Below are positions 43,701 through 55,783 of a stretch of 64,000 nt of DNA, one piece after another (positions within the stretch are counted from its first letter, which is position 1; the number at the start of each line of letters is the position of its first letter). Origin of the DNA: Daedaleopsis sinensis (lineage: Eukaryota; Basidiomycota; Agaricomycetes; Polyporales; Polyporaceae); the NCBI GenBank assembly GCA_033807695.1, contig CM066301.1:1054001-1118000 (forward strand). The letters are read 5' to 3'. The translations under genes and the position numbers were made by a program. The notes under the pieces were generated by a model that did not search any database, was not told the DNA's origin, and was given only the letters and a program-made list of their open reading frames with translations.

Positions 43701-46700
43701 ATACACAGACGGTCCTCCCGTGCTGACTTGCACCGTGCAGGCGGCGCTTCGCACCGGATTTGCGAGAAAATATAAAGACCGCGCCCGGGCCGTTCGGAGC
43801 CATCAGGAGAGATGCCCATACCAGTGTAATCGCGCCTGACGATCTTCAGGCCACAACTGCGTCCGGGTGACGTCCCAGAACCGTTGCGCGGGGTACGAAC
43901 TCGAGCGATCGACGACGACCTGAGACTGCTCGCTGAGTTCGTGCTCTTGCATCCACCCACGCGGCCGCTGCCTGGACAGATAATACGACCCCAGTCGTTC
44001 TCGAACACCATCCTGCGCTACAGCTCGTTTGGACCTTCTGAGCCCAGTCGGCCTGGGGTACAGTCGGACCCGCGACGCTATCGTCTCCAAGTCCGCGCAC
44101 AACTACGACCATCGCGTCTGTCAGGCGACACTCTCAGATCTTCAAGTCGCCGGAGGTACTGCGCTGCCGCGAGGGATACAACGTCGTCGGACACTCTGGG
44201 ATCCCCGAGGATGTCCGTAGTCAAAGCCTACACAGATATCGGTTGACGCGCTGCTAGTCGGGTGTACCCACAATGTTGTCACAGTGCACCCCGGGGTCCT
44301 ACTTCTGAACCCTCGTAACGGAAGTATCCGTGAGCTCGGTCTCGTCTCGCTTCTCGACGGTCGAACGGATGCACACAGGAGACTGGCTTGCTGCTACACC
44401 TTCTGCTTAGCTCGAGAAGCCCTAGCTTAGCTCGAGAAGCCCTAGTGGCGTCTGACTCCCACTTCCAGCCCGCGGTCCAGCCGCTCGCCAAGCACCGCTG
44501 GGGATGATAAATGACGCACGGACCTCAGGCGCGCGATCCGCAAGCTCCCTCTCCTGTTCGCCTGTTACGAGAACGCTTGGAGCGACAATACAACACAGAC
44601 TAGTGCTCCAATGACACCCAAGGGAGCTCCATGTCGGTCATCACGCAAACCCATCAGCGTGTGGCCGCGTCGGCTTGAGCGCATTTCGCCACAGGATGGT
44701 TACGACGACAGACGCCCACCGTTGTCTCCTCACTCTCCCTCCTGTGCTCTTACGCACCGGGTAGGGTTTCCGTGTGCGAGACTCCTCCTGAGGGAATTTT
44801 GCGACAGGATGAGCGGCAGAGCCAGGTGCGCCCGAGTTGAGCATGTGGGCTACTAGACCACCGTTCTTTGACTTCAGGGTGGGAGTGCGGGGAGGTCAGT
44901 TCCGCATCAGCGCATCAGTGACGCGCCAACTTGGGGGTCGACGTGATGCGCCGATGTTCTAGGATGCTCTTGGCGAGTTGCAAATGCGAGTAGAGGGGTG
45001 GGGGCCGCAGTTTGCGTATTATCGGTACGTAGTTGAGCCTCTTCTGATGACATACTTGCCAGCCTCCTCGGTCAGCACACCTATACAATTCGTGCTTGTC
45101 CTTTAGATAATCTCTACCACAAGAAATGTGCTTTGTACGCTTGCGCATATTCCAAATGTCAAGAACTATATACTTACGAGTTTGCTCGACGGACGTGAGT
45201 CTTATATGAGTTGAATTTGCATTCATATCCTGAGATTCGAGCATGACAGGGACTCATTTCGCATTGCGTAGGAGAGCATGGCCTCGCGGACAAATCTCAG
45301 CATGTTCATGATCTGAACGTTGCTACAACCTCCATGTGGCATGCGCTCGTCGTTCTTTCCCCGGGACTCGGCGTACATGTGGTCAGTTACATCTTTGTCA
45401 GGATTCCGTTCTGCATTCAGTCATTCGTCTATTTACCCATAGCCCGTACAGTCCCATATGATTCGTTCCTTACGCATTCCCAGTCACTGCGCCGCCTGCA
45501 AGCGAAGGAACTTGGCCGATGACAAATGTTTGGAACACGACCCTGCCGCCGGTCTCAGCCTGAGAGCAGGTGTGAACTTGGAGGAGAACGGCAGATGCAG
45601 GGCAGATGTCAGCAAGTCATTCTTTCGCTGCAACGTCTTTGTGTCGCCATGAGTGGTACGTGTCATGTGTCTCCATCACATCTCTACGCATACTTGTGGT
45701 TACGTTTGTCCTCATCCCTCGATGCTTGGCATGGGTAAGTTTAGTCGTTTGAGCGTATGCGACTTATAACCGTTTTGCCAAGATAGCTAGGCATGGCTAG
45801 GCATCTTTCAGCCTTTGTCTTGTTTTACGATCAAGTTAAGTTGAGACAATGCGCTGACCTCCTTTCGTAGATGTCCCTACATAGACATCTCTCTCCTTGC
45901 CCTCGGTGTAAGACTGCAACGTACCCGACTATGATGTCACACGAGCACCGAGGTATGTATCCCATGGTGAATCGCGGAGAACTAATGAACTGTGCGCATC
46001 ACAGATCTCAGCTGCGTGCTACGACTGAGCCTAGGGCCCAGCGGAGCCTCGCTGAGTTATCTTCAACGGGTTTTTCTCAATTGGGCGCACCGTGATCCTC
46101 GTCCTCACACACACGCCTGTCGTCCGTCCGGAACAGCAGCTCTCCGGGCAGCTTCCACGTTCATTTCCGGGGCCATGAGTGCGATCGAACGTGGCGAATC
46201 GAGATAATCTGTGGCCTGGAGGACGCGCGGACTTACGTCGTGAGTACGTATCTTCCCCCGGATTCGCACTGTGCAGCGTGCTTCTCCTCGTGAGCCTTCT
46301 CGACTTTTCTTGCGCAGAGAAGATGACCCTTAGGGACCCCCCCTGGGCCCTCGTGGAGAAGCCGGCGGTCGTGTGATGGGTGCGGGGCAGGTGCGTGCAG
46401 CGGCTCGTTCGCACGAAGTTTGCTGGAAGACTCCCTCATTCCCCGGCGTAGACTAGACGAGCCTGCGTCTCCTCCGAGGAACACATGCCTGCAGGTGTTC
46501 TTACAGGGTGAGCGAAATACGCTCACGATGACGTTCTCGTTCACAAGCTTTGCACTGTTGTGAGATGTCCAGGCACTCGTCCGAATCCGGTGGCACGTCT
46601 CGACCCGGTATGGTAGGCGTATAATAATGAGCCTCATAAAGTCGTGCTGGAGGGACGTAAACCTTCGAATGCCAAGACCTCCTCCTAGCATCGGTTACGG

Positions 46701-47483
46701 TTGGTATGTTCCTGGTCGCAAACAGTCTTCTCTCAACTAATTATCTCCGATTCTCCCTGTTCGAGGTGCCTCGCCGCCCGATAATCGAATCGATGGACAC
46801 AGTTCTGACACACGCCCATGCTTCTTACTCGACCGTTCACAAATTCGTAAATGACATATTCTCATTCTCTTCTTCGTGACCCCGGACATCCCTTCTCAAC
46901 TCGCAGCTAAGCCCCGCTGACCAGGGCCGACACGACGAGAAGATACATGAGTCTTCTCGCGGCAGGTGTGTGAGCATGTTGAACACGAAGTCTCGGGGAC
47001 TTCGGTAGTGGAGGAATTGGTGCGTATGCACAGCATTCCGTGCGATGATGTATGTCAGTGCTGTGCGTTCTATTCTTTCTATGCCTATTGATAGAATGCA
47101 TGATGAGCGTGCGCCGCAGCGTTCATTCGGGACTGTGCCGAAAATAGTACTGACCGCACTGTGTCACTCGTGCTGGCAGGACCCCATAATGCAAGATCTC
47201 CCGACATGAGTAGGCAGAGACGGCGACGACTAATTCCACCGGGGCGACCGCATGCCTGCCAGTTCGCAACTTGAATGGGTGACAATTCTTTGAATATACA
47301 TCCGCCTCGTGAAATTTGGTCTGATCAAGTAAGTACCTGTGCTAGATCTGTTCGTAAAATCATGAGAACGTAGGATGCACAGCAGTATGTTACATTCGTG
47401 AACAGCATTGCTACAACTTTCAACTTTACCGGTCCCAAGACGATAGTAAATCTGCCCGCGTCCGAAATCGTGGCTCTACCACC
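40762..47483. other. 6.7-kb stretch without a recognisable gene
   Basis: No domain, tRNA or transposon end was found. ORFs overlap on both strands and look random. A short tandem duplication, TTAGCTCGAGAAGCCCTAG, occurs twice at about 44406-44443. Donor-like words GTAAGTAT occur on the minus strand near 40970 and 45175. Together with 33320-39733 it makes a long gene-poor domain broken only by the acetyltransferase gene. Confidence 0.45.
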
Positions 47484-48640
47484 CTACCAAATCACCAGCT
47501 CATCCACCAGCTCAGAAAGCTCCGTAAGGACCGGGGCGACAAGCCTCCTCGTTCTAGCGGCATTCGAAGGGATATCGGCGAGGCTGCGGTGCCATGACCG
47601 GTATTCGCAGGACAGCATGGAGTAGAGCTCCAGCCGGGCGCACCGACGCGACTGTTTCAGCACCGAGACCAGGGATTCGACCTCTCGTGCTGCCTCCTCG
47701 TCCTTCCTCCTGCGACTACGAAGGTGGAAGACCCAGGCGAGCGTGAGATCGCTTGACAGTCCAGATTCCGGATCCTGATCACTGTAGGTTTGAAGGAAGT
47801 CCTTGGCAAAATCGGACTTCACGTCTGCGATGGTCCGAGGGAGTAACTCGAGTCGGCGGATGTGAGGAAATTGGCGAGCCAAAATGCGCATCCATTCATC
47901 TTCCCCCAGGGCACCGTAGATGTGGACCGTGAGTGTAGAGATGGGGACGCCGCTTAGTATACTTTGAAACGATCCAAGGATGCTCTCGAGTGCATGGGAA
48001 TGATAATGATACGGTAGTGCGTCAAGATCCGCACTTGCAAGTAGCCGCTGCTTGCATCCGGAGAAGACCCTAACAGCCGTATGGCCACGTTCGGCTGGGT
48101 ACTTGAGGTGTATGCGATCGAGCGGTGGTCCGTTCTCGAATCGCTGCATCCACATCGGAGGCATGGCATCTCCGAGGGTATGATTGAGGTAGGCGTTGAC
48201 CGTGAGCTCGACGGAGGTGGATGGGGGGAAAGAGAGTTTGGAAAGCAGTCTCCACACGAAAAGAGCACAATGTGATGAAGCGACGAAAGAGCGTAGAGAA
48301 GGAAGGTTGACGCAACTCCATGAATCGGTATCAAATTTCTCGTCAGGCCCCCATGAATCCGGGTTTATCAATGAAAGGGATTTTAAGGAGACACATCTCC
48401 TCAATGCTAGTAGGACAGTAGCGACACGAAGCATTGGTCCTTCCCTCTTCACACTGCCATCTACAGTGAGGTGTTCGAGCGAATGTACAGTTGACGTCTC
48501 CTGGAATAGAGATCCCTCAAGATGTAGTTCGCGTAGGCATGGGAGGGAGTTGGAGTCAAGGGCAAGAGGGAACACTGGATCTGGATCATCACTCGTCGAG
48601 TGGACGGAGCTAGCCCGCAAGGTACGGAGACAAGGCTAAA
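47484..48640 (-). pseudogene. F-box family gene, 5'-truncated copy
   Basis: A 378-codon open frame aligning with residues of about 200 to the end of the F-box gene at 14775-16436: SLPCLRELHLEGSLFQETSTV, LDRIHLKYP, AVRVFSG and a final block ending LVAPVLTELSELVDELVIW correspond. A TAG lies directly upstream (near 48640) and no F-box is present, so the N-terminal third is lost. The remaining frame is open, which argues for recent loss or a shortened product. It lies 266 bp downstream of a MYND gene on the same strand. Confidence 0.75.
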
Positions 48641-48906
48641 TTGTTCGACTCAAGAGAACCTTCGTGACGGCTTAGTTTCGTTCTCTGAGTCGTTCAAGTG
48701 TGCAGCCTTCCGAGTTCAGCCGCATGGAGGCTGAACTCTCAAGGCATGCCAACGAAATGAAGGCCGTTTCGCGGTAAAGTGGTTATCGACCGAAAGATTA
48801 CTTATACAACGGTAGTGATTTCAATAGTTTGACACTGATATAAGGAGTGTATCAATCGCTCGCTTGCACCTAGAAGATCCAAGGTAGTACTCACTTTCAC
48901 GCACCA

Positions 48907-49943
48907 TCAATTACATTTCTCATTCCATAGCCGATGGTATAGCAGCCACAAACCCCGAGGTGTCAAGCCGGAGATGTACATGTCAGGCTGCTCGACCATA
49001 TACCACGCCATAACGTCACGAGCCGAGCCGTTGACAGGTCTGCGCTTCCAACGCTTGTTCTGTCGCACGTAGTACGCGACTGAAGGCTCGGGGTCGCTCG
49101 GCGCGTGCGGATCGGGAGAATAGAACGCGTGTCCATGGGCGATACTGGCGATACACAGGTTCACGAAGTCGCCCAATGCAGCACGCGTCTGCGGGTCAAG
49201 GGCCGCTTCATCGACACCTTTCGGCTTCCACAACCCGTACTGACGATGCACTAGCCCCCCGGTGCCGAGGGTGACGTAGGAGACGCTGATTGTACCGCGG
49301 AAGCGGGTGAGGAAGATCTCCTCGCTCTGGTCCTGGATGAGTGCCTCCAGTTTCTTGCAGGACGCCTGCATCTTGTCCCAGCTGGCTGAGTGCGCCAGAA
49401 AGCCCTCCTCCTCCCGGAGGACGGTCCGGACGGTAGAGATAGTGAACGCCCTGGCCGGGTTATCGTCGGACCTGTTATCCCGCGGGTTGATGTAGAATAC
49501 TACCGTCCGCTGGGTGTCCAGGATGTGATCTGCGCCGCCCTCCAACGCGACCGTAGCGCGGACGATCGCACTGATCGCGAGCTCGTGGATTTCCGACCAG
49601 TCGCGCACTGCAGCGCTTCCTTTCCATCCTGCCAAGTGTTCAAAGCGGCCGTTACCCGTTTGGAACTTATTGAGCTCGGCATCGTCTACGACGCAGAGGG
49701 TCCTACGTAGTTCCCCGGGAAGAAAACGCGTGAGTAGTAAATCGATCCATGGCGGCGCGGCGCGATGGCACAAAGATTGCGCGCTGACCTGTGCGAGGGC
49801 CACGCTGCTTTTTGTCATTCTTTACTACAATACTTGGTCTCCGCGCAGCGACCGCACTTCTTCAGAGGCGATGAGAGTTGGGATGCAGTCTTGTGGCAAA
49901 AAGCACAACTGTTCGGATTTTGAGGCATAGTCGTAAAGCCCAT
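48907..49943 (-). pseudogene. MYND-finger gene with stop at a zinc-ligand codon
   Basis: Exon 1 49943-49789 and exon 2 49702-48907 (intron 86 bp, splitting the final H-x3-C as in the intact copy) give 951 nt, an exact multiple of three. Ligands C13, C16, C30, C33 and C39 are present, then codon 43, where the next cysteine should be, is TGA (49817-49815), followed by H and C of the finger. The 265-codon body downstream is open and well conserved (HRQYGLWKPKG, SPDPHAP). So a single nonsense change interrupts an otherwise intact gene. Fungi of this group are not known to insert selenocysteine, so readthrough is unlikely. The downstream ATG at 49818 is in another frame. Confidence 0.8.
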
Positions 49944-50307
49944 GATGAGGTCTTTTTCATCCGATTGCATGCTAAGTGAAGTCTGGTCAATCTACCTGCA
50001 TGTGTTGTACAGATAGTAGCCTAGTAGCAAAGACAGACCTGAGCGAGTGAGCACGATTGGCTGAGTTTCGAGGGAACTTCAAGTTCAAGCTCAGCGCTCA
50101 TTGCTCAAGGTGAACCGTGCCACCGTGTGGCACAGCGTAACTGGTCACGCGTCACAGTCGGAGTCGGCAATGTCCGAGCTCCGCGGCCGAGCGGTTGCGT
50201 GTGCCGCCCGGCGCTCCGACGAGCTTATCCTCCCGCTCCGCACGATCCCTCTTGGACCTCGACCACCACCTCCTCCGCATCGCGCACGTACTCGACGTCG
50301 TCTCGCG

Positions 50308-51813
50308 ATGCAACTCGCATCACACGGTTTGCGCGCCCTCAAGGGCGGGCAGGCCCACTTCCCGCCCGGCGGTGGACAACCGTCACGCTCTATACACATC
50401 CCTGTCTATGCGGCTCGCAGTCCAAGTCAGCCCACCACAACAGCGCAGGCGGTCTTCAGACAGACCCGGAATCTGATCTCACGCTTCGTCACCCACCTCA
50501 CTACCCCGGGTACGTTGCGCTCGTCTGTCCATGTTGGAAGCGCGGGCAGTCGACCTTTCCATGTCTCTGCCGCGCGGATGCCCACCATCCACGAGAGACT
50601 CTCGTTTTCTGCTAGGCATGTCCTCTCCAAACCCTTGGCTGTGCCATTCTTGCCTCGCGCGCCTGCAGTACCCCGCCATATCTCTCAAGTCGGACTCGGC
50701 ACCGCTCGGAACTTCTCCACTGGTCGACCCATCTTCCAGCATCTTGTGGAGAACGTCCCAATGTATGCACGGGCCTTCCACGAGGCCGATTGGGAGCTGC
50801 GGATCGAAGAGGAGAGACAGCGCCTCCGCATGGAGAAACAGAAGGCAAAGCGCCTTGCAAAGGAGGTGAAGAAGTCGAAGGCCCCGCTCCGTCCTCTCAA
50901 CCAGAACGTTGTCCCAGCTCCCGCTGCCGAGTCACAGAAGGAGGAGTTCGACCACTACTTCCCCGCGCCCGCTGCTCCTGAGGTCACTACTTGCCTCCTC
51001 ATCCCGCTTGCGCCTACCCCGACGACGCGCCTCCCCCTGCAGCTCAACCCCTCTCCGTCATCCGCTCACCCTCTTCTCCCTCTGAACGTCATCGCATCAA
51101 TGCATGCCTCCCACGGCACGCACGCCCTCAAGGTCTCAACCGTATTCGCTCGGCTTGACATTGCCAGGGTCTTTGACGACCCCAACGTGCGTTGCGAAGC
51201 TCGAGGCGATCCGAGCGGCCTCTGCACCGTGCTCGAGGTCCGCTTCGAGGGTTGGTCCGCGAACAAGGTACGCGGCATCCTCGGCGAAGCCGGCTCAGGC
51301 TGGTGCGTCCTCGAGGAGGTGCGGCACGCTGAAGAACACGCCGAGACCGAGGAGATGGACGCCGCCCTCGAGGCCCTGAGCGCAAGCGAGTCCGACGACG
51401 GACATGCCTTCGGGCGTGACCTGTCGCTCTCGGGCCTGTCAGACGTGAACGGCAGCTGGGGCTCGAGCGCGCATGGCGTTGACCCCGCGCGGTCGCTTGT
51501 GCTCCCCACGCTCGACTTCTCCGCGTCGTTCCCGGTGCCGAGCTGGTCGCCGCCCGCGCCCGCGGTCTCTACCCCACTTGCCAACCTCGAGCTGCACAAC
51601 GCGTGGACACGTCTGGAGAGCCGCGCGAGCTCCCCCGGGAGCTGGGCTGACGAGGAAGGGTCGGAAGGGGGGTCCGCCGCGGAATCCGACTGGTTCGAGC
51701 TGAACAGCATGCCGATGACGAACGCGAGCGCGAACGACAGATGGTTCGGGTTCAGCTCGCAGTTCTCAGAGAGGATGGGGGGCTCTGACGAGCCTCGCGA
51801 GGAAGTGTTCTGA
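50308..51813 (+). CDS. Conserved agaricomycete protein, possibly mitochondrial
   Basis: Intronless frame; with ATG 50308 (MQLASHGLRALKGG) it encodes 501 residues. An in-frame ATG also exists at 50170, but the extension is Arg/Pro-rich and less likely. Residues 133-151 hold RNFSTGRPIFQHLVENVP, followed at about 153-190 by a charged helix (ELRIEEERQRLRMEKQKAKR) likely to form a coiled coil. The rest is Pro/Ser-rich, with a block near DNPxxRCE-like FDDPNVRCEARGDPSG and acidic tail. The basic, acid-free N-terminus would suit mitochondrial import, but I cannot establish it. I recognise no enzyme domain. Confidence 0.65.
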   Translation: MQLASHGLRALKGGQAHFPPGGGQPSRSIHIPVYAARSPSQPTTTAQAVFRQTRNLISRFVTHLTTPGTLRSSVHVGSAGSRPFHVSAARMPTIHERLSFSARHVLSKPLAVPFLPRAPAVPRHISQVGLGTARNFSTGRPIFQHLVENVPMYARAFHEADWELRIEEERQRLRMEKQKAKRLAKEVKKSKAPLRPLNQNVVPAPAAESQKEEFDHYFPAPAAPEVTTCLLIPLAPTPTTRLPLQLNPSPSSAHPLLPLNVIASMHASHGTHALKVSTVFARLDIARVFDDPNVRCEARGDPSGLCTVLEVRFEGWSANKVRGILGEAGSGWCVLEEVRHAEEHAETEEMDAALEALSASESDDGHAFGRDLSLSGLSDVNGSWGSSAHGVDPARSLVLPTLDFSASFPVPSWSPPAPAVSTPLANLELHNAWTRLESRASSPGSWADEEGSEGGSAAESDWFELNSMPMTNASANDRWFGFSSQFSERMGGSDEPREEVF

Positions 51814-52246
51814 AATTGCTGCACCGTGTAGTGGTAGTGTCGCTTTCTGCGTTCCGCCTGATCTTCTACGTCTGTGGCTTTTCGACCACGCATCACACTC
51901 GCTGTTACACATTGCACGGATCTGTATGTATTCTACTGCTACGAAGACACGTATTTGACATTTGATCCACCGCTTGAACTTCGAAAGCTTGATCATCGAG
52001 GCCTCCATGACTTATGGCCTCTGTTGGTGAGGCTCGCGTTGCTACCGGTACACACATTCAAAGTCGTCCTCAGGGGCCCGTCCGGCAGGTCCATGTCGAT
52101 CGGTCGACGTCTCCGCCTCAGAGAGACAAGCTGTTTCTCGGCAGGGGACTGATGGACGCAATTATGTACAGTATATGCAGACCCTACTCAGTATACGTAC
52201 AGGACGTCCGAAGCACTAGTACCCGGACTCATAAGGTTCCCTTCTC

Positions 52247-52704
52247 TCACTCGTCGACTAGCACGGGCCACCTCGACGAGAAGTCGACGAAGTTGATCCC
52301 AAGATACGCGGGCCCGGGCAGCGCGTCCCGCGGCACGTAGTGGTACACGATGACGTCTCTCCCCCCAACCGGGTCGCGGTACAGGCTCTGGCCGCCAGGC
52401 GCATAGACGTTGTCGTGCCTGCGGCCCGTTCCGTGAGCCTGTGCCCGGCCATGTCGACGAACGGGCCCGAGACGGACTCGCTCCGCCCGACGAGGACTTG
52501 TATTCCTGGCCGGCGGGGATCGGTTCGGTTTGCTGCGAGGGAGGATGCGTGCAGTGGTTAGAACGGAACTGTCAACTTGCAGTAGCCTGAGTGTGGGACG
52601 TACATTCAGATTGAGGAGGGTGACGCCGTGGGAGAAGAACTGGAAGAAGTATGTCGAGCTCTGGGGCTTGTAGGCGAATCCGCCCTCTGTTGGTTAAGTT
52701 TCAT
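52247..52704 (-). pseudogene. GH43 arabinanase gene remnant with internal deletion
   Basis: The 3' part translates as the end of a GH43 (arabinan endo-1,5-alpha-L-arabinosidase-like) enzyme: VLVGRSESVSGPFVDMAG, then after a one-base frame change HDNVYAPGGQSLYRDPVGGR and GPAYLGINFVDFSSRWPVLV, ending at TGA 52247-52249. Upstream lies another exon, EGGFAY then FQFFSHG, with GTACGT donor. Just 5' of it is ATGAAACTTAACCAACAG (52704) preceded by a leader and TATA box. So the start region is joined almost directly to late exons; the signal peptide and most of the catalytic propeller are gone. No active enzyme can result. Confidence 0.75.
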
Positions 52705-52771
52705 GGTGGGTAAAAATGCGAGACTGGATGGACGCGGTCTGAGTGTGCTGACTGCTGAGGATGTTGAGGGG

Positions 52772-52780
52772 TTTTATACC
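52772..52780 (-). promoter_or_regulatory. TATA box of the GH43 remnant
   Basis: On the minus strand GGTATAAAAC lies about 70 bp upstream of ATG 52704, with a CT/CA-rich leader between, a typical fungal promoter layout. The promoter has outlived the gene body. Confidence 0.55.
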
Positions 52781-53817
52781 AACCCCCTCCACTTAATCTT
52801 GACATTCTCCACATGCTCCTCAGCTTGCTTCGCTGTGACGGCGTTGCTGTCCGAGCGGTGTCGCCCAGAGTTGGATTTACAGATGCTACAGTCCATACGC
52901 TTCTCTACGTCCAAATGAGCGGAGGGACTCTGCCTCTGAGGGGCGCTGGTGGAGGTAGCGACGTACCTTCCCTGATGGGGCAGTGGTTCAAGTTCAATGA
53001 TCTGGCACCGAGTGCTCCGTAAACGCCAGTCATTTAAGCATAGGATCGCCGAGTAGGCTCGGACAGTCAGGCCGAGTTCTCAAGGTGGGCCTTCTGTACC
53101 GCAAAAAAGTCAATGTTAAATCATTAAACGATGTCTGTGTTGGCAGGAACGACCACTGACCTGCTACAGTGCGCCGGTTATAAGCAGGCGATACCTTGCG
53201 AAGCCTTTACTTAGTACGTGACGTCGCATACATGCAACAGACGACGAGGTGGTGGCTCTGTCGTGCCACGATGAGAGCGGTCAGAGGTACTTGTATCGCC
53301 GTAGTACCATAGCCAAGTTGCAAGTACATCCGAAGCGCTGAGTCAGCTACTCATTTGAAGTTGGCCACAAGCTGACTAAGCCGAAGATACTTAACTAGAT
53401 CTGAGCGCTTCTTGGAGACGCGCTCGAGGTTCAAGTTCAACCGGTCAACACGTACCGTTTCTCGCCTGACTATTGTGACAGTGGATAGTGCGACATATTG
53501 TTTCTCTTGCTCGGACTCATGAGGATTATCTCCCACAAACTAGAAGACCATACCCCCGAGAATCTTGATTCACGACGCTTGCCGACCTACCCTTATGCGA
53601 CATCCGGACCCGGTGAGGTTAGTTGTTCGCGGGATCGCGAGTACTTAGCGGTAACTGAGCGTTTCTGGATGTCATAGCAGCTTGGCTACTCGCTCAAGAT
53701 CGAAGACAATAAACCCGGACTGCCTCTCAAACGCGAGTCATATACCGAGTCGAAGGCTGACGTGGTGAGCATGAGGCGCGCACCTTGACTGACCCACCGT
53801 AAACGTGCTTTTCAGAA

Positions 53818-55526
53818 GCATAGAGCAGCAAGTCCAGACGATTTGAACAAAGCGGAGCGTCTCAAAAGGCCACATGTAACTCTTCCAACGACTGCAAAGA
53901 CGGAGCCGAAGGTCGAAGAGAAAACAGATGTCGCTGTCACAGACGTGGGCGCGGTATGTATATTTCATGTAGTGTCTGGTTGGGCGTGACGTGGATGACG
54001 AGCGTGTGCAGGATCAGCCAACAGGCTCTGTGGACGCTCAGCGACCGTCTGAGGAGCTATCCAGGCCGGGTTCTTCTGCAGCGCATCCACACACGATCAT
54101 TCGGGACGGGCGCGTTCTCCCCAGGGTCGAGGTCGTGATTTCCCGGCCGCAGGATGTTCGTCTTCAGCGCGCTCGTCAAGCGACCTCCGACCCCCGTCCT
54201 GCCGGTCCCAACCCCGATGCCATATCCTCTCAAGCAAACGACCGACTCCAAATGCCAGGGATGGACGCAATAGACAGCGGCCCGTCTATGCGGAGCTCCG
54301 GGCGCGGGGCAGATCTTGAGGAAGAGGATGTTAAAGTTCCCATCCCTGCACCGAACTCCCAGACGCTGCGTACTGCTTTGCAGCAGCTCCGAAACGTGAG
54401 TTCTGTCGTGTCCCGCTGCTCCTACGCCGCGGTCCTTCCCTTGCTTACCCTTACCATCCGTGTTCTATACGTGACAGCCGGACGTCAAAGTGAAAGAGGA
54501 GCTCCTCTTCGACGATGGCGCCATACTGGACGCTCTGGGCTGGGAGGATATCCACCACCGCTTCCCCATCCCTCTCCCGCGGCACATCGCCGAGTACGGT
54601 TTCGTCCGGAAGTACATCTCCAGCATGTACGGCGGCAGCCCCCAAAGCACGTTCCCGAACATCGACCCAGACAAGCTCGCGTTGCACGGGCTCGACCACT
54701 GGGCCTTCCTCACACTGGACTTCAACCCGCATGCTCCTACCCGCCCTGGATATCCAGGCCTGTTCTTCCACTCGAGACGCGCGCGGGGGGAGTGGCATGG
54801 TGCCCAGCAGCCCATGCGGACGTTCATATGTAACGGAGACGCCAAATGGATTTACTTAGGACAATACAGGTTCGAGCCCAAGGAATCGGTGCAGCCACAG
54901 GCATGGATCGACCAGAAGCCTCAGGTGCGGTATTTTTCACAGAGTCGCTGTGTGCTTGATGCTCGTGTTCATAATGATGATTACAGGTGCGCCGTGCGTG
55001 GGGAAAGGGCCTCATGAAGATGGGTTGGGGCGTAGCAGTTTGCGTCCGAGTGTGGTTACGCAAAACCACGAACAACGAGCCGTCTGAGGAGGAGGAAAAG
55101 GAGGCAACGGTGAACATCGACCAGATACGTGCAGAACTGACGGAGGATGACATCCTTGCGGCGTATGACTCGGGACAGGAGGTGCGTTCAACGCTGGACG
55201 GCGGACGTTTTCTCATCACACATTTGTCTCCTCAGGAGATCGGTATTTACAAGATGACCTGCGTGGACTACGATGCCGAGTTTGTGCGTGTCCTCGAGAG
55301 GAACGCACATTTATATGTGGTGCCAAAAAAGTTCGGGAAAGCAGGGACTGCAAAGGCAGGACGCAGCAAGGGCAGGGGTCAGAAGCGCAAGATCAACGAG
55401 GTCGCTCCCAACGCTGCTGAAGGCAATAAACGTGTCGCTGCTCCTGCGCGTCGCACCGGATCTAGGGAAACGGCCAGCAAGACGCAATACGAGACTCGCT
55501 CCAGGACGAAACGAACGCGCACATGA
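53818..55526 (+). CDS. DUF6697 domain protein (5' end not certain)
   Basis: Exons read: 53818-53953, 54012-54395, 54478-54924, 54987-55181 and 55236-55526, all with GT..AG introns of 50-85 bp. The first two are acidic, low-complexity linkers; earlier small exons probably exist (an open segment near 53684-53766 could join). The C-terminal 300 residues match the agaricomycete DUF6697 pattern: FVRKYISSMYGG, HGLDHWAFLTLDFNPHAP, PGLFFHSR, WIYLGQYRF, RRAWGKGLMKMGWG and EEIGIYKMTCVDYDAEFV. The tail is Lys/Arg-rich and could be a nuclear signal. Function unknown; such genes are multi-copy in mushrooms. No start codon could be fixed, so the 5' part may be wrong. Confidence 0.7.
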
Positions 55527-55783
55527 TACAAGCAAGGATTGATGCGGACGCAAAAATTCTTGCATGCGTTCGCATTCACAAGTCCGTAACCTTATCGGAG
55601 GATAGGAGAGCGCATCACGCATGATCAATAAAATACATCCCCCTAATATACACATTGAGCCATTCCAAGTACCTTGATGCGCTGCGAACGGCGTTGATGA
55701 CATGCGAGTCCAATCCACGGGAAGTAGGTACATACAGCACGAGAATGAACATTCACGCGCACGTCCCACAGCTTCCAACAACT

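Noticed and set aside
45487..45545. Zn2Cys6-like or MYND-like cysteine pattern (HCAACKRRNLADDKC)
   Set aside because: Cysteine spacing fits neither family and the surrounding frame is short and unsupported.
49815..49817. TGA read as selenocysteine
   Set aside because: Possible in principle but basidiomycetes are not known to have the machinery; a nonsense mutation is simpler. Kept only as a point to check.
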